NCBI GenBank assembly: GCA_016870695.1
Contig: VGAV01000033.1
Location: 1-12,518 of the forward strand
Direction: 5' to 3'
From: Actinomycetota bacterium
Lineage (GTDB): Bacteria > Actinomycetota > Actinomycetes > Actinomycetales > Microbacteriaceae
DNA: 12,518 nucleotides
Positions 7,507 through 12,518 of the stretch are shown piece by piece. Under the pieces are notes generated by a model. It saw only the letters and a list, made by a program, of their open reading frames with translations, was not told the origin of the DNA and ran no database searches. A program made the translations under genes and the position numbers. Within the stretch, counting starts at the first letter, position 1, and each line of letters starts with the position of its first letter.

Positions 7507-8820
7507 GGGGGCGCGGCGCCAGCCGGTCGGCACGGCGGGCGGCGGTGCGGCCGGCGCGGGGTCCGCGACGGCGGCGCGACGGTCGGGGCTCCGCCACCGG
7601 CCGTCGGAGGGACGCCCCAGCGCCGTGACCAGCGCCCGGAGACACAGCACCGCATCCCACACCCGCATCGCGGGATAGAGCAGCATCGACGGCCGCGGCC
7701 GCTCGCGCGCGAGGACGCAGACGAAGCCGGTCATCGTGAGGTCGACGAGCACGAAGCCCCCGGCGAGCGCCCCCGACGGGATCACCGCCGCGACGGCCGC
7801 CGCCCCCGCTCCCGCCGCGCCCGGCAGCACCGCCGCTGCGAGCGCGGCGAGCGCGTCGAACGCGATCACGGGAAGCACGGCCGCCAGCACGACGCTGGAG
7901 ACGACGGTCTCGACGGCGAATACGCCCACGGACGCCCAGAACACCCCGCGGCGGAGCCCGTGCCGCCGCACGGTCTGCCAGAACCCCAGGCTCCAGCGGC
8001 GCACCTGCGCCGTGTAGTCGCGGAGCACCGCGGGGTCCTGCGTCTCCGCGATCGCGCACTCCGGGTGGAAGGCGATCCGGCCGAGGCGCTTGGCGTGCAC
8101 CTCGAACGTCATGTTGAAGTCCTCGATGGACAGACCCGGCGCGTCGATGTCCACGCGGTCCAGGATGTCGGTGCGGTACAGGCTCGCGAACCCCGGCACG
8201 ATCGCCACGGCATCCGTCATCCGAGCCGCCTGTCCGAACTTGTGCAGGTACTGGGTGCAGACGTACGTGCGCTCGCGGTACGCCGTGAGGAACGCGCCCA
8301 TGCGGGTGGCGGGAGCGTCGGCCGCGGTGGTCGCGCGCCCCGCCACGGCCACGACGCCGTCGTCGGTGAACAGCGGCAGCCCCGTCCGCAGGTAGTCGGG
8401 GCGGGGGCGGGAGTCGGCGTCCAGCAGCATCAGCAGCGGGAAGCGCTCGGCGATGCGGAACTGCTGCAGGCCCGCGCGGATGGCGCCGGCCTTGCCGCGG
8501 TTGGGGAAGAGGTCCCACGCGGTCGCCCCCGCCGCGCGGGCGACCTCGACCGTCGCATCGTTCGAGCCGTCCGAGACGACGAACACGTTCCCGGCGGGCA
8601 CCAGACGACGGGCGGCGGCGACGGCGTCGGCGATGACCACCTCCTCGTCGTGCGCCGCGATGAGGATCGCGACCTCGTCGGCGCGGTAGTACATCGACGG
8701 GATGAGCAGTCCCGGCTCCCGTGCCTCGCGCAGCAGCCGGCACACGGCGGCGACGCCCCACACCAGCGTCGACACGCCGACCGTGCACACCGCCACGAGC
8801 AGGGCGAGGCCGGCGGTCAT
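7456..8820 (-). CDS. Membrane processive family 2 glycosyltransferase (polysaccharide synthase type)
   Basis: Likely polymerises a nucleotide-sugar donor into a glycan and extrudes it through the membrane, like hyaluronan, chitin and cellulose synthases. The 454-residue product has one N-terminal membrane segment (about 3-27). A cytosolic GT-A domain follows with all the signature residues: D84 in SDGSND, the DxD pair D134/D136 in LLDADS, E233-D234 in IEDFN, and QVRRW at 272-276. After these come about three hydrophobic segments (roughly 293-320, 321-347, 350-370) and a Pro/Ala-rich tail from about 405. Start ATG at 8820, preceded by GGGAGGG (complement of 8826-8832) five bases away. Its last 16 codons plus the stop overlap the convergent regulator gene. 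It diverges from the dehydrogenase operon, suggesting a shared pathway. The polymer cannot be deduced from sequence. Confidence 0.9.
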   Translation of the reverse strand: MTAGLALLVAVCTVGVSTLVWGVAAVCRLLREAREPGLLIPSMYYRADEVAILIAAHDEEVVIADAVAAARRLVPAGNVFVVSDGSNDATVEVARAAGATAWDLFPNRGKAGAIRAGLQQFRIAERFPLLMLLDADSRPRPDYLRTGLPLFTDDGVVAVAGRATTAADAPATRMGAFLTAYRERTYVCTQYLHKFGQAARMTDAVAIVPGFASLYRTDILDRVDIDAPGLSIEDFNMTFEVHAKRLGRIAFHPECAIAETQDPAVLRDYTAQVRRWSLGFWQTVRRHGLRRGVFWASVGVFAVETVVSSVVLAAVLPVIAFDALAALAAAVLPGAAGAGAAAVAAVIPSGALAGGFVLVDLTMTGFVCVLARERPRPSMLLYPAMRVWDAVLCLRALVTALGRPSDGRWRSPDRRAAVADPAPAAPPPAVPTGWRRAPSLLGGRAADPRHELHP

Positions 8821-8936
8821 GGCATCCCTCCCTTCCGATCACGACGACGGTACGCGACGCCCGGCGCTGCGCGACCACAGAGGCGGTTGCGGTTTCACGC
8901 ACGTCCGGATGCGGTCTTCGGCAACCCGCACGATGT

Positions 8937-8959
8937 GCCGGCGGACGTTGACCGCCGGC
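8937..8959. promoter_or_regulatory. Inverted repeat spanning a possible -35 box: candidate operator in the divergent region
   Basis: A perfect 8-bp inverted repeat, GCCGGCGG (8937-8944) and CCGCCGGC (8952-8959), encloses a 7-base spacer. TTGACC (8948-8953), a good -35-like hexamer on the plus strand, lies inside it. A weak -10-like ATCAAT follows at 8970-8975 with a 16-base spacer. A repressor site over the dehydrogenase promoter is a reasonable inference. The repeat lies 117 bases upstream of the glycosyltransferase start on the other strand, so it could serve both genes. The weak -10 keeps confidence low. Confidence 0.4.
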
Positions 8960-8979
8960 CGATGACGGGATCAATGTGA

Positions 8980-9016
8980 GCGGCGGGCCGTCACCCGAAT
9001 CGGACGGCCCCGCCGC
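8980..9016 (+). promoter_or_regulatory. GC-rich hairpin 1 in the probable leader of the dehydrogenase operon
   Basis: GCGGCGGGCCGTC (8980-8992) pairs with GACGGCCCCGCCGC (9003-9016) around a 10-base loop, forming 13 pairs with one bulged base. No T-tract follows, so it is not a normal intrinsic terminator. If transcription starts just upstream it would lie at the very 5' end of the mRNA, where it could stabilise the transcript; a dyad for protein binding is the alternative. Confidence 0.5.
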
Positions 9017-9030
9017 ATACCACCCGATCG

Positions 9031-9067
9031 TCCGAGGGGGCGCTGCTTTCCCCCGCGCTCCCTCGGA
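9031..9067 (+). promoter_or_regulatory. GC-rich hairpin 2 just before the dehydrogenase ribosome-binding site
   Basis: TCCGAGGGGGCGC (9031-9043) pairs with GCGCTCCCTCGGA (9055-9067) in a 13-bp stem with a single G-U wobble and an 11-base loop containing a run of C. It ends six bases before AGAAGGA (9074-9080), close enough to affect ribosome access. There is no trailing T-tract. Its regular structure in a short non-coding gap makes a regulatory leader role plausible, but no known riboswitch class is recognised. Confidence 0.5.
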
Positions 9068-9085
9068 CCCGCCAGAAGGATGAGC

Positions 9086-10417
9086 ATGTCCACTCTCGAT
9101 GTCCGCGCCGACGTGTCGATCGACGCCCTGCCGCCCACCCTGACCGTCCGCGAAGCGTTCGACTTCGACGTCGCGATCGTCGGCCTCGGCTACGTCGGGC
9201 TTCCGACCGCCCTCGCATACTTCGCGGCGGGGTCGCGGGTGCTCGCGCTGGACGCCTCCCCGAAGAGGCTCCGGGTCATCGCGTCGCGGGCGGCCGACCT
9301 CATCGACTCCGACCGGGGCCGGCTCGAGGACGCGCTCCGCACCCCCAAGGGGTTCCGCCTGACCACCGATGCGACGGAGCTGTCGCGCGCCGCGGCCGTC
9401 ATCGTCTGCGTCCCCACCCCCGTCGACCACCAGCAGGTGCCCGACCTCGTGCCGCTGCGGGCGGCGTGCGCCACCGTCGTCGCCGCCGCCCGTCCCGGTC
9501 AGCTCATCATGCTGACCTCGACCACCTACGTCGGCTGCACCCACGACCTCGTCGAGGAGCCGCTGCGCGCCCGCGGGCTGCACATCGGCAGCGACGTGTT
9601 CGTCACCTTCAGCGCCGAGCGCATCGACCCCGGCAACATCGGCATCGCGCAGGAGGCCGTTCCCCGCGTGGTCGGCGGCGCCACGCCGCAGTGCGAGGAG
9701 GAGGGGGCGCGACTGCTGTCGCGGTACGCCGCCCGGGTGCACCGCGTGTCGAGCCTCGCGACGGCCGAGATGACCAAGCTGCTCGAGAACACCTTCCGCG
9801 CGGTGAACATCGCGCTCGCCAACGAGTTCGCCGACATCTGCGGCGCGCTGGACGTGCCCATCACCGAGGTGATCGAGGCGGCCAGCACGAAGCCGTACGG
9901 GTTCATGGCGTTCTACCCCGGCCCGGGGGTCGGCGGGCACTGCATCCCGTGCGACCCGCACTACCTGCTGTGGCAGCTGCGTGCGCTGCGCGTCGACGCA
10001 GGCGTCATCACCCAGGCCATGACCCGTATCGCCGCCCGGCCCGGCCGCGTGGTCGAGCGGGTCCGGGACGTCCTCGGGCGGGCGGGCAAGGGCACGCTCG
10101 GCGCGCGGGTGCTCGTCGTCGGGGTGACCTACAAGCCCGACGTGGCCGACCTGCGCGAGTCGCCCGCGCTGGAGATCATCGACGGCCTCCTCGACCTCGG
10201 CGCGGAGGTGCAGTACGTCGACACCCACGCCCCGCACGTCGATCTCGCCTCCGGCCGCGCCCGGGACTCCCTCGCCGACCCGGCCGTGTTCCACCCGGAC
10301 GTCGTGCTCGTGCACACCCGCCACCAGGACGCCGACCTCACCTGGATCGAGGCCGACGCCGTCGTCCTCGACGGCACGTACCGCAGCGACGACCTCGTGG
10401 GACGGGTGCTGCTGTGA
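9086..10417 (+). CDS. UDP-N-acetylhexosamine / UDP-hexose 6-dehydrogenase (WbpA-like nucleotide sugar dehydrogenase)
   Basis: Four-electron NAD+-dependent oxidation of C6 of a UDP-sugar to a UDP-uronic acid in the cytoplasm. The 443-residue product has, after an unusual 27-residue leader, a Rossmann motif GLGYVG (33-38). CVPTP (108-112), FSAERIDPGN (175-184), K231 and N235 in MTKLLENTFR, and the catalytic cysteine C286 in GPGVGGHCIPCDPHYL follow. A C-terminal NAD-type domain contains GVTYKPDVADLRESPA. FSAERIDPGN and FYPGPGVGGHCIP resemble UDP-N-acetylglucosamine dehydrogenases (WbpA group) more than UDP-glucose dehydrogenases, but substrate is inference. ATG 9086 is preferred over ATG 9080 because AAGGA (9076-9080) sits five bases upstream of it, whereas 9080 overlaps that ribosome site. 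It is the first gene of an operon with the SDR and deacetylase genes. Confidence 0.9.
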   Translation: MSTLDVRADVSIDALPPTLTVREAFDFDVAIVGLGYVGLPTALAYFAAGSRVLALDASPKRLRVIASRAADLIDSDRGRLEDALRTPKGFRLTTDATELSRAAAVIVCVPTPVDHQQVPDLVPLRAACATVVAAARPGQLIMLTSTTYVGCTHDLVEEPLRARGLHIGSDVFVTFSAERIDPGNIGIAQEAVPRVVGGATPQCEEEGARLLSRYAARVHRVSSLATAEMTKLLENTFRAVNIALANEFADICGALDVPITEVIEAASTKPYGFMAFYPGPGVGGHCIPCDPHYLLWQLRALRVDAGVITQAMTRIAARPGRVVERVRDVLGRAGKGTLGARVLVVGVTYKPDVADLRESPALEIIDGLLDLGAEVQYVDTHAPHVDLASGRARDSLADPAVFHPDVVLVHTRHQDADLTWIEADAVVLDGTYRSDDLVGRVLL

Positions 10418-10491
10418 CCGACGACGTCCTCCCCCCCGACGCGGACCCGGCTCCCGCCACCGCGCCCATCCCCACCTCGGAGGAGATCCGC

Positions 10492-11514
10492 ATGAGAACC
10501 CTCGTCACCGGAGGCGCCGGCTTCGTCGGCAGTCACCTCGTCGAGCACCTGCTGCATCTGGGCGACGACGTCGTCGTCCTCGACGACCTGTCCACCGGGT
10601 CCGCGCGCAACCTGGCCGCGGTCGCCGACCACCCCCGACTGCAGATGATCCACGGGTCGATCCTCAACCCGCAGACCGTGCGCTCGGCGATGGCGACGTG
10701 CGACCGCGTGTTCCACCTCGCCGCCGCCGTGGGCGTGAAGCTCATCGTCGAGCAGCCGCTGCGCGGCCTGCGCATCAACATCCACGGCACCGAGAACGTG
10801 CTGACCGCCGCGATCGAGCAGGAGGCGTCGGTCCTCCTGGTGTCCACGAGCGAGGTCTACGGCAAGAACACCGCGGACCGCCTGCGCGAGGACTCGGACC
10901 GGATCCTCGGGGACCCGCTGCTGTCGCGGTGGACGTACGCCGGCGCCAAGGGCATCGATGAAGCCTTCGCGAAGGCGTACTGCGACCAGGAGGACCTCGA
11001 CGTGTCGATCGTCCGCCTGTTCAACACGGTCGGGCCGCGGCAGACCGGCCGCTACGGGATGGTCTTCCCCAACCTCGTCGGACAGGCCCTGCGCGGCCAG
11101 CCTCTGACGGTGTTCGGCGACGGACGGCAGACCCGCTGCTTCTCGGCCGTCGAGGACGTCGTACCGGCGATGGTCCGGATCGAGCGCGACCCCCGCGCCC
11201 GCGGCGAGGCGTACAACCTCGGCGGGGCGCGGGAGATCTCGATCCTCGACCTGGCGCAGGAGATCGTCCACACGCTCGACAGCCGCAGTGAGATCTCGCT
11301 CATCCCCTATGCACAGGCCTACGCGCCCGGTTTTGAGGACATGCGCCGCCGCGTGCCCGACAACAGCAAGGCGCACGCGCTCGTCGGGTATGAGCCGCAC
11401 ACGTCCCTCACGACGACCATCATGCGCGTCGCCGCCGACCTGCTCTCGCGGGAACGGCTCGGATCGGATGCCATGCCGTTGGCCGGCGCCGGCGCGTTCC
11501 GGGGAGTGATCTGA
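10492..11514 (+). CDS. NAD-dependent epimerase/dehydratase-family nucleotide-sugar enzyme (extended SDR)
   Basis: Modifies a nucleotide sugar, probably the UDP-uronic acid made by the preceding enzyme. The product is 340 residues, normal for the family. The Rossmann motif GGAGFVG (7-13), D31 for the NAD ribose, STSEVYG (118-124), the Y149/K153 pair in RWTYAGAK, RLFNTVGPRQTGRYG and TVFGDGRQTRCF are all visible. STSEVYG together with RWxYxxxK is shared with UDP-glucuronate decarboxylases (ArnA/UXS type). A decarboxylase or a C4-epimerase of a UDP-uronic acid are therefore both reasonable. ATG 10492 is chosen because GGAGGAGA (10479-10486) is five bases upstream and the protein then begins at the usual Rossmann strand. 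An in-frame GTG at 10414, overlapping the previous stop as GTGA, would add 26 residues and cannot be excluded. The stop overlaps the deacetylase ATG. Confidence 0.88.
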   Translation: MRTLVTGGAGFVGSHLVEHLLHLGDDVVVLDDLSTGSARNLAAVADHPRLQMIHGSILNPQTVRSAMATCDRVFHLAAAVGVKLIVEQPLRGLRINIHGTENVLTAAIEQEASVLLVSTSEVYGKNTADRLREDSDRILGDPLLSRWTYAGAKGIDEAFAKAYCDQEDLDVSIVRLFNTVGPRQTGRYGMVFPNLVGQALRGQPLTVFGDGRQTRCFSAVEDVVPAMVRIERDPRARGEAYNLGGAREISILDLAQEIVHTLDSRSEISLIPYAQAYAPGFEDMRRRVPDNSKAHALVGYEPHTSLTTTIMRVAADLLSRERLGSDAMPLAGAGAFRGVI

Positions 11515-12518
11515 TGGATCAGCGTTCCCCCCGGGCCCGGATCGCCGCGTCCCGTTCCCCCCGCGCCCGGCTCGCCGCCGCGCTGGCCGCCGTCGCCGCG
11601 CTCGCCCTGAGCGTCGGCGGGCTCCCCGTCCTTGCTCCCGAGCCCGCCGCGGCGGCGACGCGGACCGTCGTCAGCCTCACGTTCGACGACGCCAACGCCT
11701 CGCAGCTGAACGCCCTGCCCGCCCTGCGGACCACCGGGCTCAAGGCGACGTTCTACGTCCCCTCGGGCTTCATCGGCGCCGCCGGGTACATGACCCGCGC
11801 GGACCTGACCGGGTTGAAGAACGCCGGGCACGAGATCGGCGGCCACACCGTCAACCACCCCGACCTCGCCCAGATCAGCGTCGACGAGGCGAGACGGCAG
11901 ATCTGCACCGACCGCAAGAACCTCGCATCGTGGGGGTTCACGGTCCGCAGCTTCGCCTACCCCTTCGCCTCGAGCACGCCGCAGGTCGAGCAGGCGGTGG
12001 CCGACTGCGGGTACAGCAGCGGACGGCTGCTCGGCGACATCCGCAGCCGGTTCGGCTGCGACCAGTGCAGCTACGCGGAATCCATCCCGCCGGCCGATTC
12101 CCGCGCGCTCCGCGCCCTGGATCAGGTCGACAAGACCTGGACCCTCGCCGACCTGAAGCAGGGTGTCCTGAACGCCGAGCGCAACGGCGGCGGTTGGGTG
12201 CAGTACACCTTCCACGACGTCTGCGCGAACGCCTGCAGCGACCTGGCCGTCACCCCGACCGTGTTCGCCCAGTTCGCGGCGTGGCTGAAGGGCCGTCAAG
12301 CGGCCGGCACCGTGGTGCGGACCGTCGGCGACGTCGTCGGCGGGGCCGCGAAGCCGCTCGTCGACGGGCCCGCCGTGCCCGCCCCGACCGGCTCGACCAA
12401 CGGCGTCGTCAACCCCGGCCTGGAGACGCTCGGCGCCGACGGGCAGCCGAGCTGTTGGATGCGCGGCGGCTACGGGTCGAACTCCCCCGTCTTCTCCACC
12501 GGGGCGCCCGCCCACGGC
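11514..12518 (+). CDS. Secreted polysaccharide deacetylase (CE4/NodB-type), 3'-truncated by the window edge
   Basis: Probably removes N- or O-acetyl groups from a surface or extracellular glycan. The visible 335 codons have no stop. An Arg-rich n-region and hydrophobic stretch (about 20-41) ending in PEPAAAA look like a Sec signal peptide cut near 48. The CE4 motifs are TFDD (56-59, catalytic base and metal aspartate), HTVNH (111-115, metal histidines), RSFAYPFAS (145-153) and the motif-5-type histidine H234 in YTFHDVC. Cysteine pairs in FGCDQC and DVCANAC may form disulfides outside the cell. From about 300, NPGLE and CWMRGGYG begin a second domain that looks like a carbohydrate-binding beta-sandwich and runs off the window. 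ATG overlaps the upstream stop (TGATG), with GGGGAG at 11501-11506. It is the third gene of the dehydrogenase operon. Confidence 0.92.
   Translation, partial: MDQRSPRARIAASRSPRARLAAALAAVAALALSVGGLPVLAPEPAAAATRTVVSLTFDDANASQLNALPALRTTGLKATFYVPSGFIGAAGYMTRADLTGLKNAGHEIGGHTVNHPDLAQISVDEARRQICTDRKNLASWGFTVRSFAYPFASSTPQVEQAVADCGYSSGRLLGDIRSRFGCDQCSYAESIPPADSRALRALDQVDKTWTLADLKQGVLNAERNGGGWVQYTFHDVCANACSDLAVTPTVFAQFAAWLKGRQAAGTVVRTVGDVVGGAAKPLVDGPAVPAPTGSTNGVVNPGLETLGADGQPSCWMRGGYGSNSPVFSTGAPAHG
11523..11578 (+). repeat. In-frame tandem duplication in the signal-peptide n-region
   Basis: Bases 11523-11548 recur at 11553-11578 with two mismatches, a period of 30 bases. The repeat encodes RSPRARIAA followed, ten residues later, by RSPRARLAA. 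It doubles the positively charged n-region before the hydrophobic core of the deacetylase signal peptide. Slippage or unequal crossover is the likely origin. Confidence 0.75.

Noticed and set aside
7506..7620. GC-rich hairpins after the regulator stop as a possible terminator
   Set aside because: Pairings such as the GGCGCC palindrome near 7514 lack any T-tract and lie inside the glycosyltransferase coding region.
8991..9218. 75-codon minus-strand open frame crossing the divergent intergenic region
   Set aside because: Arg/Ser-rich shadow sequence, overlapping the dehydrogenase start and both leader hairpins, with no recognisable motif.
7481..10324. Very long open frame (947 codons) on the minus strand
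   Set aside because: It runs through the glycosyltransferase in another frame and then antisense to the dehydrogenase. Its translation is repetitive Arg/Gly/Ala-rich sequence without motifs; long open antisense frames are expected at this GC content.
1..12518. Signs of a mobile element, prophage, CRISPR array or defence island
   Set aside because: No transposase, integrase, terminal repeats, spaced direct repeats or tRNA attachment site is visible, and codon use is uniform across all genes.

Overview
The window is very GC-rich, with G or C at almost every third codon position. It reads as a chromosomal piece from a high-GC actinobacterium. The gene order pgi-zwf-opcA-pgl, an OpcA protein and the style of the LuxR-type regulator all fit this. 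A Microbacteriaceae genome such as Microbacterium is my best guess, inferred from overall protein style and not proven. I see no tRNA, rRNA, CRISPR array, insertion sequence or other mobile element.

Region 1 (1-4836) is a tightly packed operon for entry into the pentose phosphate pathway: the 3' part of glucose-6-phosphate isomerase (cut by the window edge), glucose-6-phosphate dehydrogenase (zwf), its assembly/activation factor OpcA, and 6-phosphogluconolactonase. Every junction overlaps by 1 to 8 bases, so the genes are probably co-transcribed and translationally coupled. A very strong intrinsic terminator (4800-4836) closes the operon.

Region 2 (4837-7506) is one large regulator gene of 843 codons with its own likely promoter. 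It has an N-terminal P-loop ATPase, a long helical middle and a C-terminal LuxR-type helix-turn-helix. It runs tail-to-tail into, and overlaps by 51 bp, the next gene on the minus strand.

Region 3 (7456-12518) looks like part of an envelope or exopolysaccharide locus. A membrane-embedded, processive family 2 glycosyltransferase (minus strand) diverges from a plus-strand operon. That operon encodes a UDP-N-acetylhexosamine/UDP-hexose 6-dehydrogenase, an extended SDR nucleotide-sugar enzyme with motifs like those of UDP-glucuronate decarboxylases, and a secreted CE4 (NodB-type) polysaccharide deacetylase cut by the right edge. Together they suggest making a UDP-uronic acid, converting it, polymerising and exporting a glycan through the GT2 synthase, and trimming N- or O-acetyl groups outside the cell. 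The 265-bp divergent intergenic region holds three closely spaced inverted repeats. One spans a possible -35 box and two would lie in the leader of the dehydrogenase mRNA, so this is the most likely control point. The polymer itself cannot be named from sequence; this locus is the best candidate in the window for an undescribed system.
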